Shown piece after piece: positions 23,401 to 34,738 of a stretch of 64,000 bases of DNA. A program made the position numbers and the translations under genes. The stretch is from the NCBI GenBank assembly GCA_029449235.1, contig JANATG010000001.1, positions 2,728,001 through 2,792,000 of the forward strand, in the 5' to 3' direction. The first letter of the stretch is position 1. Every line of letters starts with the position of its first letter. This DNA comes from Linnemannia schmuckeri (lineage: Eukaryota; Mortierellomycota; Mortierellomycetes; Mortierellales; Mortierellaceae). The notes under the pieces were generated by a model. That model was not told where the DNA came from. It saw only the letters and a program-made list of their open reading frames with translations, and ran no database searches.

Positions 23401-25428
23401 TCAGCGGGAGCACAACTTATCGAGCCTGCTCGGAAACAAATGCTCGAATACATTCTCTGGTGGCATTAGCATCGAATGTTTGAACGACAGACCCTCAAGA
23501 GCCGGCATGGGCCGACATTCCCTTGCCTCCATTTCTTTCACCATCTCTTCCACATCCGACAGCAGCCCTAGATTCTTGAGTTGAAGCAGTATCATTGCGT
23601 CTGCACTGGTCGGAGATTGACTGATACCGCTTGTTGCCAATCTCATCCGGATTTGTGCTCGAATAGTCTCAACCTGGTCCTCATTCCTCCGCCACTCCCG
23701 CCAGCTCTCGACCTCTCGCCGTCTTCTCCAATTCGACAACACGTTCTTCCGTCCAGAAGCCACAATCCAGTTCACGTCCCAGTCCTTGTAGATGATCCTA
23801 CCATCCCCAACATCTGAAAATACTCTGAGCCTCTGAAGAAACTTCAACCGACCGAGAAGACACAGCCCTCCTTGGAGTCTCAGACTGAGTCCATGGTAGT
23901 ACCGGAAGTAGTATCCATGCCCAACCCAGGAGTGACATATTTCTTGAGTGCCGATCTGGAGATCCTCGAGAAGCGGGCACACACGAGAGACGTATCCAAA
24001 GACGATACGACTGTAGACTGGTCGATCCTGCATGGTTTGGGGAATGTGTAGGTCGATGTGGAGGGTGCGAAGACCACGGCAGCGCCAGATCACAGGAGGA
24101 AGCTGGGAAGTCATAGAGGAGCTCTGAACATTCTCTGCTATGGTCGCGTCATGTCTCGTATCCAGATCGGTATATCCTGCTCGATGGAAAAGATCAATGT
24201 CCTCCACTCGCACTATTGTCTTGAGGGTCGTGAGATGGACAAGTTGGGGAGATTCGCAAAGTTGCCTATGGATGAGCGTGTGAATGTTGTCGAGAGACCG
24301 GTCGCAACATGTCCTGGGATAATCCCTCGAGGTCGGCTTCCACAAAATCTCCAGCGTTGTAAGAGTGTCTGCCAGAGAGACGACCGACTGCAGGAGTTGA
24401 GGTGTCAGATCCAGCGCCCAGAGAGATTGTTCCTGTGGTGAATGAGGATACACGTCGGCCAAGAGCATCTCGGTCTCTTCCGCTGTCATCCCGCTCCCGG
24501 CCATCGAGAAGTGCGCCTTGTCCAGAGTAATGTTCTTACTCTTTAGGAGTTGAAACAGTCGAATCCAGTCATACTTGTCAAGGTCATTGCTCCACAGCAT
24601 TGCCTTCAACTGTAGCTCCTTGAGATTCGGCGTAAGCAGCAGTAGACTCTCCAAATCCTCCTGCGCAAAGCCGATGCCACACAGAACCATGGATCGGAGC
24701 GAGAGTGGCTGTAATTGGGAGGGAGCCTTGATGGTCGACTTGAGGCGGGGCGCAGTGTCTGATAGGATGACAGACGATCCATGTGATTCTATGCGGAGAT
24801 ACTCCAGCGCAGGGCACTTCACCAATATCCCTTGTAAGTCAATTGTGGTATAGTGTGCGTGGTTAAATCCAATGGTGAGACTAACGAGGCTCGACGGGAA
24901 CGGGAACCATTCGAGTGAATCTGAATGGCAGTACCAAACAAACAGTTCCATTTCCCTAAGAGGGTTGAAGCCGTAAACAATTGGTGTCGATGTTGAGATT
25001 GGTTGGTCTGTGTTGTGGCTGCCGGTACTGCAATTGAATGCATTGGTTCGAAGTAGTCCATGTCGCTGTTTCCTGCTGTACTCGTCTTCGAGGTGGAGAA
25101 GGGCGTCGCGAACAGTCTTGAAGGCCGAAGGTGTGATGGAATGGAAGGAAAAGAGGACTTTGCTTGCTCCGGGCAGTTTGCGCAGTGCCTTTTCTTTCTT
25201 TAATGGTCTCCAATGTTCGAGCCAAATAACCTCTCTTAGAAGGCGAGCCTGGCTCAGGAGATGCCATTGACGACAGACGCGAACGACAGAGCGGCGGATG
25301 GTGTAGCCATCGATGTAGGAGAAGATGAGGTCAAGGATCTCGGGAATGTCCAGTGGCGATATCTTTGTCCGAGCAATTGCGGTCGATGCTGATGTCCTTT
25401 GACGGCGACGGTTGAAGTATCGCAGCAT
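23401..25428 (-). CDS. F-box/LRR protein, family B (675 aa)
   Basis: Single-exon gene, the only intact member of family B here. After a basic N-terminus (residues 1-23) comes an F-box (about 24-70: SPLDIPEILDLIFSYIDG, VVRVCRQWHLLSQARLLREV). A long body of irregular leucine-rich segments follows (SLVSLTIGFNH, CPALEYLRIESHG, LTPNLKELQLKAM). The C-terminal region has GGLCLLGRL, NWIVASGR, an Arg/Glu-rich stretch and VEEMVKEMEA. The F-box implies binding to Skp1 and a role in SCF-type ubiquitination; the substrate is unknown. Two frameshifted relatives in the same orientation lie at 3957-5340 and 5923-7906. It is embedded in the plus-strand family A array but reads the other way. The start is the first Met, 23 residues ahead of the F-box. 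Confidence 0.85.
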   Translation of the reverse strand: MLRYFNRRRQRTSASTAIARTKISPLDIPEILDLIFSYIDGYTIRRSVVRVCRQWHLLSQARLLREVIWLEHWRPLKKEKALRKLPGASKVLFSFHSITPSAFKTVRDALLHLEDEYSRKQRHGLLRTNAFNCSTGSHNTDQPISTSTPIVYGFNPLREMELFVWYCHSDSLEWFPFPSSLVSLTIGFNHAHYTTIDLQGILVKCPALEYLRIESHGSSVILSDTAPRLKSTIKAPSQLQPLSLRSMVLCGIGFAQEDLESLLLLTPNLKELQLKAMLWSNDLDKYDWIRLFQLLKSKNITLDKAHFSMAGSGMTAEETEMLLADVYPHSPQEQSLWALDLTPQLLQSVVSLADTLTTLEILWKPTSRDYPRTCCDRSLDNIHTLIHRQLCESPQLVHLTTLKTIVRVEDIDLFHRAGYTDLDTRHDATIAENVQSSSMTSQLPPVIWRCRGLRTLHIDLHIPQTMQDRPVYSRIVFGYVSRVCPLLEDLQIGTQEICHSWVGHGYYFRYYHGLSLRLQGGLCLLGRLKFLQRLRVFSDVGDGRIIYKDWDVNWIVASGRKNVLSNWRRRREVESWREWRRNEDQVETIRAQIRMRLATSGISQSPTSADAMILLQLKNLGLLSDVEEMVKEMEARECRPMPALEGLSFKHSMLMPPENVFEHLFPSRLDKLCSR

Positions 25429-26320
25429 CCTGTCTGTTGTCGGTTGGGTGTGGTTGAAAGAACGGGAGAAAGGGTGTGGGGAGGTGAAGACAAAGTAGAA
25501 AAGGAAGTGGAGAAGGTAAATTGTGAAACTAAAAAAAGAATTGATCGCACCCCTCGCTCTCGCTTTATGCTCTCACAAGGAGAAAGGAATATTGTGACCT
25601 TTTTTTTGCTTCGAACCTTCTGTCGTACCGAGGAGATGCATATGAGGCATTGCATAATTTGTAGAAAAAGAAAAAAAAAAGATGGATGGCAGAAAAAGCC
25701 TGTCAGCACTGACTTCGCATAATAAAACAAAGCAACATTGGCTAGATATGCTTTCGTATTAGTTTGCTCGAGAGAAATTTCCAAAGGAACAAACGGTCCG
25801 TCTGATCGCAAAAAAGATGAAATAATCAAACGACACCCCCAAGGACGGGCGCTGGTCGAAACCTCTTCGACTTGTTCACCATTTCCTTAACATCCAACAA
25901 TAAGCCGAGGTCCTTGAGCAGATCCATGCTCTCTGCGTTTGTTATGGGTTTGTGGTGAAGTGGTTGTTGTTACTGCGGTTGCCGCCACTGTAGCTCACCG
26001 TGTGTTTCCCCGACATGTGTCACCGCATGAATGAGCTGCCCCTGTCCCTCCTCCTCATGCGCTCTAGGAGAGCAATATGGGGTGGACGGTCCACAGTCGC
26101 ACTCGGCCCACTCTTTACTATGCGGAACACAAACCTTGATTATGAGCCTTATTTTCACTCTCTACTCCCACGCCCTTTTCCTCTTTTTCATCTTCCTTTT
26201 TCTCCTTTTTTTTCATCACCTAAAGCTTCCTCCTTTAGAAAACATAAACACATCTACCTCTCACACATTCACGCGAAAGATTCAACGACATCAGCAAGCC
26301 GACATCCCCCAAGCAATCAG
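25429..26320. other. Divergent intergenic region between family B and family A copies
   Basis: Pyrimidine-rich leaders on both sides. Minus strand near 25845-25935 reads VVEEFDQLFTI-like and DLNKQ scraps that could be the C-terminal tail of another F-box copy, but too little remains to assign it. No other gene seen. Confidence 0.35.
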
Positions 26321-27732
26321 ATGCCCAACCCTCTCGAGCTCCCTCCCAGATCATCATCAAAGTCGGCTTCTTTATCCCTGCACTCGTCGAGGAGACATCT
26401 CCAACCACCCGCATGGCGTTGAATGTGTTCAGACCCCAGACCTTCTTTGCCTACTTTCTGGTTTGCAGGACATGGTACCAGAGTCTTCTCCCTGTCCTCT
26501 GGTTCGACTACTGCGGAGACTCTACGAGCCGACTACCCAACGATGTCATTGCGAAATACAGTTACCACTTCAGGATCCTCCGCCCTGCTCTTGTTCACAC
26601 GGACCGTTGCACTGTACTCGTTTGACTTCAATTGAACTCGACCGTTATGAGAGCCGCATACACAACCAATATTTGTAACTGGACCGTCTTGTACTGGAGA
26701 ACCCTAAGCTCCGGTCCTTCACCCGGACAATGGTCGCCTCCAGGTCGGTAACGCTAGAACCGGACGAAGTTGAAGGCCCGAAGGTTGGAAACTGTCAGGT
26801 CGACGTCTATTTGGCATCCTGAGGGCGGAGGGCAATAAACTGAGAGTCCTGAGACTGTATCGCATATATGGCCTTCTACCTTGCGACTTCTCTCCTCCCC
26901 CGATCGAACAAGACGGACTTTCTGGCAAGAATTCTAGGACTGACGACACACTTTTGACGTTACCTTGCCTGGAAACGATTGAAGCCGATATTTTTAGAGG
27001 TAGCGCAGGAGACTTCGGGATTCGGGACCTGGAAGGGCTCGTCGCTAGCTGCTCTCGCTTGGGGACACTCTTGATAGGAATACCAGCTAACGCCCAGACG
27101 GGTGACCTTGCGAGAGTCTTGTGTAATCGCTGCTCCAGGCTTCAGAATTGGAAGTTGGAGGCATGGAGTGTGTCGGAGGATCAACTTGCAGCTCTTGTCG
27201 GGCCGGTTTCTGCAACAGGATTTTTTTCACTCCAGCTCGACAACATTTGCGTCGGCAGAGACTTAACATTGGCCATTTCACAGCATGCGGCGACTCTACT
27301 ACATCTACGATTTCAAATCAGTGATCTCTTAGATCTCCAGGGAGTCGTTGAAATGTTGGGCGAGTGTGATCAACCAAAGACGTTCGATATCCAGAGCACG
27401 TACTGGTTCAAAGAAGACATGGCGGAGCTCCTAAAGAGCGGGATATGAGAAGGATGGTTGGAGACACTGAATCTCGCGTTTGTTGGGATAGGAGTGAATC
27501 CTGGGGAAATCATAAATTTCTCCAGGGCAAATCAAGTACGGATCCGACGTGGAGATGGCGACATGTTGACTTGAGGCCGATTGCATTTCGTGAAAAAAAA
27601 GTAGATATGCGGGCGTCGAAGAGGGCCCTCCTCAAGAAGGTGCTTGAGATTGTTGAGGAGATGGTGTCTGCGTTCGTTCTAGTGGTGCGGATGTCCTTTT
27701 ACTCGAACATTCCCCTAGTACAACAAGAATAA
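26321..27732 (+). pseudogene. Broken F-box/LRR gene, family A
   Basis: Starts MPNPLELP at 26321; a one-base shift a few codons later moves the frame to QIIIKVGFFIP and on to FFAYFLVCRTWYQSLLPVLW, the family F-box, which runs open until a stop near 26623. A further block (26954-27448, 164 codons) carries the LRR region (LVASCSRLGTLLIG, LCNRCSRLQNWKLEAW, LAISQHAATLLHLRF). The C-terminal part continues past the stop at 27446 with LLKKVLEIVEEM. At least two frameshifts and several stops. Confidence 0.8.
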
Positions 27733-28195
27733 AAATCGTTTGACAGTGCAGACTGTTTCACTTTTCCAGGTACCATCACTCAACAACACGCTATTGATCA
27801 TTGATCAACATGATATTGTTGAGTGTGGCACTCTTTGATTCACAGCGTTTTTTTTGGTACTTTTCAAATGCAAGAGCAAAAGGACACTGTCGACAGCAGC
27901 TCTTGTAAGCATGCTGCATCCATCCTTTTGCTCACACGTGCCACAAAATACAGCCACGCCAGCTTTCTCAAAGAACAAACGGACAAAGGGAGCCAACATA
28001 GACCACTTCTGTCTTGACAACACCCATCCGTAGCAAGGACAACCGACAATAACCTCAGGAGGACGCAACAGACAGGATCGCCCCCCACGAGTCAAAACCG
28101 ACTTTCGTTTCATTCGTCAATCGAAATACTGCCATTAGTGTAGGACACGGCTTTGACGAATCACCTAATCAAAAACAATAATCATCCTTCCCCGG
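27733..28195. other. Spacer between two broken F-box copies
   Basis: A 102-codon minus-strand frame (28113-27805) has no family match I can name. Otherwise nothing seen. Confidence 0.35.
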
Positions 28196-29030
28196 ATGAC
28201 AACAACTCATGCATTCGAGATCCCTGAAATCCACGCCAAAGTGGGTCGCCTCCTACCTCTGTAGGTAAAGACACCATATTTGCGGAGGGGTTGAAAAGTA
28301 ACCCGTATCTTGCCGCAGACACTACACTCCTGCAGCCTCGTTTCCAAGTTCTGGCGCTCGCTTCTTATTCCAATTATCTGGCACACGTACGACAACATTA
28401 GAATGGAGCACGTACCGAAGGATGTTATTGCACGCTACAACCCGTACTTCAGGATCGTCTCTGTGTTGGATTGCGATCCATGAGAGTTCTACTGCACCAA
28501 CCTTACCAAATTGAATCTGTCCTCCCTATCCTCGAGATCTCCGATAATGTCTATGGCTGCTCAGAGGCAACTTCTTTAAGTCAACCCTCGGCTCAAGATC
28601 TTGCACTGGGGTCGCTCTCACACTACTAACGATAGTCTTGACTCCGAGGACTTTGCAGCATTGACGAATACTGAACAATTGGGCATCAATGACTAAAATA
28701 TTTCTGGCGGAGCATTAGACAACATACTCCGGAGACTTACTGAATCCTTGACCAAGTTGAGCGTCTTCATGGTTGGAGGCGCTGAGCTCGGGATTTTTCC
28801 AGTTAAACCGACAGGAGTGGATGACAGTAACGGTACCAAGATGATTAACAGAGAATCAATGCGCGGCAACGATGCATTGGTTGTACCAATGATGCAGACG
28901 AGTTACATTTCCAGAGCCTCACCATTCGGTCCCCAACATGCAGACCTCGAACGAGCAACGATCACGAAGTTGACACCTCGATTTGGAACAAGAGGATCAT
29001 TACAAAACTGTTTGCGCTGGTGAGTGGCCT
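28196..29030 (+). pseudogene. Broken F-box/LRR gene, family A, Trp-to-stop in the F-box
   Basis: Opens MTTTHAFEIPEIHAKVGRLL and hits TAG (28258-28260) where the intact members have the Trp of LPLW, so a TGG-to-TAG change is likely. After another stop the F-box end is readable (LHSCSLVSKFWRSLLIPIIW, EHVPKDVIARYNPYFRI). Further scraps of LRR sequence continue to about 29030 with more stops. The 3' part is missing. Confidence 0.75.
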
Positions 29031-29341
29031 AGAGCGCCTTAACTATTTGATACTGAGATAGATGGTCTTTAGTTGTGTGCATAGGCCTTGGCCAAGGTTT
29101 TCCGTATGAGAGCCGACTGGACGGGATGGTGACACGTCTTAATTTGAATAAACAAATTCCGGCCAATGGCGGTGCTGTTCTTGTTCAGTCTCCGGCTCAA
29201 GTTACGACAGACGTTCCTATCTCTTATTCTCGTTCCTTCAAATGGTCACCCACATCCCACATTCGCAATCCACACCCTCCATCTCTTGCATTCATCTTCT
29301 CCACGTTACGACTGACAACACAGCTCACTGTCTCTGGAAAA

Positions 29342-30320
29342 ATGCCTTTCCACCCACTTGACCTTCCAGAAGTCTTCATTGTCGTGGGAAACTACCTCCT
29401 TTTCTAGGAGCAAGACTACGACCACCTGTACAATCGATGGAATGCTCACTTCAACCCTACGACCTTATGTGCCTGCGTCATGGTATCCAGACTCTGGCGC
29501 CGAACCCTTCTCCCGATTCTCTGGACTACTTATAACGACCAATTCATCAAGGACGCGCCCAGCGAGGAACTCATAACCCCACTCTTAAACCCGCACTTCC
29601 GTATTGTCAGAGTGAGGGACGGTGCGACGGGCTTGCTGGACGACTGTACTCAGTTGGTCGCGTTAACTATCGACGGGTTTATTATATCCAGTTTTCGACC
29701 CCAGGAAGCCTATAGGTCATTACCCCTCAAGGCTCTTGTCCGAGCAAACCTGGGACTCAGGAAGCTGGATTGGCATAGTCAGCCGCGAGCAGCGTCGTTT
29801 GACCCCAACGATGTCGAGGGCCTGAAAAATCTTGAGGGGTTGTGATTGTTGCGCTGGGACTCTTCGTCGGGACGTCTGCCTCGTTCATTAAGGAGACACT
29901 CAGCAAAATTAAAGATACTGCGCCTATTGTCTATTCAGGGCCTTACACAAGGGGAATTGGTAACGCCTCCTCTTTCTCTCGGTCTTGGCGCGGACAGCAA
30001 CGGCGCTGCAACTGCCGCTGCGCTAGCCGGTCGTAGAGACTACATGAGGGTGGAGCGTCTGGAGACCCTTATAATGGAAGGTCATAATGGCGGTCACCAG
30101 TACCTGGCAGAGCTGGTCCGTTGCTGCCCTACCATCCAAGACCTAACGGTGAATCTGAATGGTCATGGCGACAGCAGCCTTCTCGTGGACAGTCTTCGAA
30201 TCCATTGCCCTAAGCTACACCCTCTGAAGCTCGACAGCTATGCCCTCCCGGTTGATGTCCGAAGCCTCATCCTGAATGCGTCAGCAAGTGGACTCAAGAA
30301 ACTCGGAGTGAAAAACTTTT
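29342..30320 (+). pseudogene. F-box/LRR gene, family A, with two in-frame stops and a lost 3' end
   Basis: The least decayed of the broken copies. From MPFHPLDLPEVFIVVGNYLL the frame runs without shift to about 30318, interrupted only by TAG (29405-29407, at or next to the conserved Trp of LPLW) and TGA (29843-29845, within an LRR). Between them are FNPTTLCACVMVSRLWRRTLLPILW and ANLGLRKLDW. After the second stop LRRs continue (CCPTIQDLTVNL, RIHCPKLHPLKL, ASGLKKLGVKN) until a T-rich run at about 30317 replaces the last ~150 codons present in intact relatives. It cannot make the family product unless both stops are sequencing errors or read through. Confidence 0.82.
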
Positions 30321-30344
30321 TTTTTGTTTTTGTCTCTTTTTAAT

Positions 30345-31439
30345 CCGTTTGCATTTAAAATTTCGTTGTGTGTGTAACTGGGACAATAAGAGAAAGAAAC
30401 GGGTTCAGTTTGCCGTTGAACAGCTGGTAAGGGTAGTGGAAGGTTTTAACGTGTAGGTTAGGTTGAGGGAGGATTGTGTGGATGATGAAGAGAATTGATT
30501 GACATGAATTTCAGACATGAAGTTAAATAAACTGCCTAGCAAATAACCCTATGTGTTTTTTGTTGTATTCCCCCACTCCTCTTTTTCGTCCCTCCACCTG
30601 TTCCGTGACACCAGCCCTTACGCTTTTTCTATGTTGTTTCTCATAATGAAAAAGAGCAGGGTCCTCATCCCTTCTCCTTATATACAAACTGTTGCGTTCC
30701 TAAAGGCGCAAAAAAGACAAAAGGCAAAAAACGCGCGAAAAAAAAGGAGCTGCGCTATCCATGTTGGCTACTCTTGAAAATGACGCGGTTCTCGTGGTGA
30801 CTGACTGGTCTACTTGGGTTACTTGACGCGAATTAGAAAATGTGTCGAAAGTTGTATGTATAATGGGAAGGGTACTTTGTCCCTTACTCTTCAAGTAAAA
30901 AGTTGTGATCTCCGATTTCCTAGACCCAAAAAAGCGCGCCATTCAAGTCTGCAAAATCACTAAACCTTTTTGTGCCCTTCCCTCTCTTCTGTTCTTGTTT
31001 TTCCCTTCTGCAAATTTCAGCATCATACTGTCCTCCCCTCCTTTTTTCAAACATCTCCCCATCGCCTTGACGCGACCAAACACCTTTGTGTTTTATTTTT
31101 ATTCCGCCTTTTTTTTTTTTTTTTTTGCGTAATCAGTCCAAGTGAATAATAGAGTTCGCGCCTCCTGTTTGACCAGACGTTGAGTAACCTCAATAGTCGC
31201 GCGTGCTAGTAAATAAATATATATTTGAGAAAACGAAAGAGACAAATAGAAAAAGAAAGAGGGCAGTGATAACAGTATAACACATAGTTGGACACCAACT
31301 ATGTTGCAGGCCGGAGTGACCAATGCTGTGTCCGCTCCTCGGTGTAAGGCTCAAGGGATAACAAAAAACCATTCGACGGATCATTCAAGGCCAAGACCTC
31401 ACTTCTCGATCGAGGAGCCTGAATTTGAAAGGCGCCTTT
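30345..31439. other. No recognisable gene
   Basis: AT-rich, with a T-tract at about 31109-31126. Short frames only. No continuation of the truncated F-box gene upstream. Confidence 0.4.
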
Positions 31440-31779
31440 CTATGATAACGGTGGTCCCTCCAAAACCAACCAAGCGAAGGGTGTCGTGTCGAGAGCGATC
31501 TGGTTGTTGGCCAGATTAAGGTATTTTCCAGTTACCTTGTTAGAAATGGCCCAGCCGATCTCAAAGTGATTGAGAGCCCATGTCTCCTGGGGATGCGGAA
31601 GCTGTGCCTGTTTCCAGCCGGCTGGTGAGGTGGCGGGTGCGATTCCTGGAGGGGACACCAGGACTGAAGATAGGAAGCGGTCGCTGTGGAAGGCGTAAAT
31701 TCCTGGAGTGAGCTGGGCAATGATGGGTTGTAGCATAGCTGCTTACCAGGAAGAGCAATGGTGCCCATGTCAATTTCAT
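31440..31779 (-). pseudogene. Possible small secreted protein, frame interrupted
   Basis: A Met at 31779 begins a signal-peptide-like stretch (MKLTWAPLLFLVSSYA). The downstream frame (31736-31440) reads LTPGIYAFHSDRFLSSVL, then NHFEIGWAISNKVTGKYLNL and TTPFAWLVLEGP, reminiscent of small beta-trefoil (ricin-type lectin or protease-inhibitor-like) proteins. The two parts are in different frames. A one-base insertion near 31740 would explain this. A 34-nt GT...AG segment (31746-31713) would also restore the phase, but is shorter than usual fungal introns. I therefore call it a pseudogene with low certainty; the fold assignment is a resemblance only. Confidence 0.35.
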
Positions 31780-32921
31780 TGTTCTATATATAGGGGGGAA
31801 ATGCACTTGCGTATCGTTCGGTTGGCTTTGAGATCGAAGTTGCATAGCATGTGGCAAGGGTTTTTGTGGAGCATAGAAATCACAAACTTACTCTGTAGAG
31901 TGTGAGCTGAGATGTACTGTAAACAAAAAAAAGTAACAAGATAGTGGGAGGATATCCTTGGGGTTTTATGCTGGTGATGAAAAATAACTCGATCCCTCCT
32001 ATGCTTCTTGCACCCTCCTTCTTCAGAGGCGCTGTTTTCCCCCTCAAATCTATGCCTTCAAACGATTGAAATCTCGAATTCTAGTAGACTTAAAAGAAAG
32101 GCAGGCCATACAAAAAGTCTTGTACGGTGCTAGCCGTAATACTTATGATATGCACCCCTTCGCTTGTCGTCACCAATCCTCTTTCGCTTTCTGGTAAATC
32201 TCCCTCAGATGGTGTCTGCTTATTCAGACCTCCCCTCACTTTATCAACCCGCATCACAAAACACAATCTTGATGTCACAAGATCGCGGGTTCTTACCCTC
32301 GGAATACCCGAGAATGTTACTCGCATAAACCTGAAAGTGCCTCCTTGGTATGAGCATCATCAGCCTGACGATGATACGGATGGAGTGATGCTTGCCAGAC
32401 TTGCAACACTGCTCAAGGGTCAGACTTATTTCAAGGCTAGTACTACACTGTCACCCCAGGGAGATCGAAATTTTTCTGACGACGGTGATGACTGTACCAT
32501 GTGCTAGAGCGAGAGCCTTTTGCGAAATCTGAATGATGCGGCGAGGAGACTACTCGCCTTCAATAGTTGAGGTGATCCTGGACTATTTTCACTAGGGCTA
32601 TTACCAAGGCGGGCACCACGTTCGAAACCCCTCTCAGTGCTATTTCTGAATAGACAAGCGACTCTCCAAGAACTCGCTGAAAAGAAGAAAAGAATAAAAC
32701 TTCAAATCTCCCGCTATGAAATTAAACATACTTTGTTATGATTCCCATCTATCTGATTCTCCAGCCCCGACTACCAGATAAAAGGGGTGGGCCATCCTTC
32801 AATCCTTTCCGCCCTCTCTCCCTCTTTTATATTCTCTTTCTCTTCTCCTCCTGACACGACCCGCTCCCTCACAACGCACAACAATAAAAAAGAAAACACC
32901 ACTTCTCTCTCAGCACTCCAA
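31780..32921. other. No clear gene; one open frame on each strand near 32.1-32.5 kb
   Basis: A 126-codon plus-strand frame (32127-32507) ends in an Asp-rich, ordered-looking tail (LARLATLLKGQTYF). The opposite frame (32326-32090) reads QTPSEGDLPESERG and ISITASTVQDFLYG. One of them may be a gene fragment; I cannot say which and recognise neither. The last 150 bases are the pyrimidine-rich leader of the next F-box copy. Confidence 0.35.
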
Positions 32922-34466
32922 ATGCACATTCATCCTCTCCACATCGAGATTCTCGTTCGCATTGGTCTCTTCCTCCCTCTCTGGGTACCCGTTCAAGATG
33001 CCAACCCGCCATTTGACCCTACACGCATCGAACTCCAGACCCTTCACGCCTGCACATCCGTCTCCAGGATATTGCGTCAATCGTTTCTTTCTTTTCTCTG
33101 ACGCCGCTACGACTGTATTCTTATGTGTTCAGTTTCTCAGCACACCGTAGTCGTCAACAGTGTTAACTTCCGGATCATACAGGTCTTTGTGGACGACCCT
33201 ACACCCTTCCAGTGCGTCGACTTGGTTGAGCAGACCATCAGATGGAACCCACGGAGAGAGCTGCATATGAAAGGCACTATGCCAAGTCAAGTGACGGGAA
33301 CAGGAACAGGAACAGGAGACAACGAAGAGCTGGTCCTTTCACCGCCACAACAACTGGTCAAGATGAACTTAAATCTCAAATTGCAGGAATGGCACGACGC
33401 TTTGCCTGCTACTACACTGGACGCCGAGGACTTTGGGGGATTTCATCGCATCGAAGTTCTTAAGTTCATCAATTGGTATTACTCTCCAGGACAGGTCCTC
33501 GCGTGCTGAGGATTGTTGCAAGAACCCTTCAGGAACTAGGGATGGACGACATCAACGGCTTGCAAGGCAATAAGTCGTCTGAAAACACGGTTTGGTCAAG
33601 GAGGACTTGTCGACACTCTCTCCATCGCAAGCAGACGAGGATGAAGGAAACAACATATCAGCAGCACCAAACTGGTGTTGCCATGACTTGAGACATTCCT
33701 ATTGGACTACACTTTGACAGCCAACCTTTTCATAACACTACTTGTCAAGTGCTCTCCTCGATTGAAACCTTGGATATATATCAGGATAAGAGGGTCGATA
33801 TAGCACGCTTAGTTGACAACCTACGGACTCACTGCCAGGATCTCCAACACCTGACGCTTTCTTCAGCACGAATGTTCCACCATGTTGAGGGCTTAATTCG
33901 CCACAGCTCGGCCTTTGGATTCAGTACACTGCATGTCAAAAATCTCTGGTTTAGATAACGATTTGTTCGCAGCGATCTCTCAATATGCCGGCACACTGGA
34001 AGACCTAGAAGTAGTTCAGCACACGGGAAACATGGACATCTGCGGCATTTTTCAGGTGGTGGCTGTCTGTCAATGTCTGGAATCCTTTTCGCTTTTGACC
34101 TGTCACACAATGGTCGACAAGAACTTCTTGGATAGATTACTGGACACTAATGAAGATGGTATTGGCGGTAGTTGTCATTGGAGGTGTCGACAGAGTCTCA
34201 GGAAATTGAAGCTTCGGATCAAAATACACGACGTGAAAAGCAGCGAGCTTAAGAGTGACAAGGCTCTGTTGGAGAAGATGTCGGACACTGTGTCGATGAT
34301 GGGTGGGTACCAACCACGATATCGAAATCCTCGAAAGAACGCCTATGGCGCCAACATGAACGCGACCAAGGTTTGGAAGACGCTGGAGCTGGTTCAAAGG
34401 CTGGAGAATCTTGAAACGATTGTACTGGATGATGTTGTATTCACATCGACTCCTTCCAAAGAGTAG
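32922..34466 (+). pseudogene. Broken F-box/LRR gene, family A
   Basis: Starts MHIHPLHIEILVRIGLFLPLWV and keeps LQTLHACTSVSRILRQSFL before a stop at 33099-33101. Blocks in shifting frames follow: 33123-33509 (TTLDAEDFGGFHRIEVLKFINW), 33749-33958 (IARLVDNLRTHCQDLQHLTL) and a final open block to 34466 (ISQYAGTLEDLEVVQH, RLENLETIVLDDVVFT). All family landmarks are present in order, so the whole gene is here but with several lesions. It sits just upstream of two intact paralogues in the same orientation. Confidence 0.82.
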
Positions 34467-34738
34467 TAATGCTAGATAAAATACGAAACGCTTTTTTGTT
34501 TCCGGTCGGTCTTATGTCTTGAGCAACACCGACTCGGCGTCTTCCAAATTTTCATAGGCAATAGGCAGTAGTTGCAGGGGTTCAGTTTCAGCGTTAACTT
34601 TGCTTTGATCAATTTCATCTCACAAATCACGTGTAATAGACTGCTCTCCTGTCAAAAGATGTGCTAAGAGATGGCGGTGGATTTCTCATCCTTTGGCAGG
34701 AAACATTTCCCCATCAGCTTTTTTTATTTTGTCCGCAA

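Noticed and set aside
32590..32640. Box B-like GTTCGAAAC
   Set aside because: No box A upstream at tRNA distance and no cloverleaf can be drawn.
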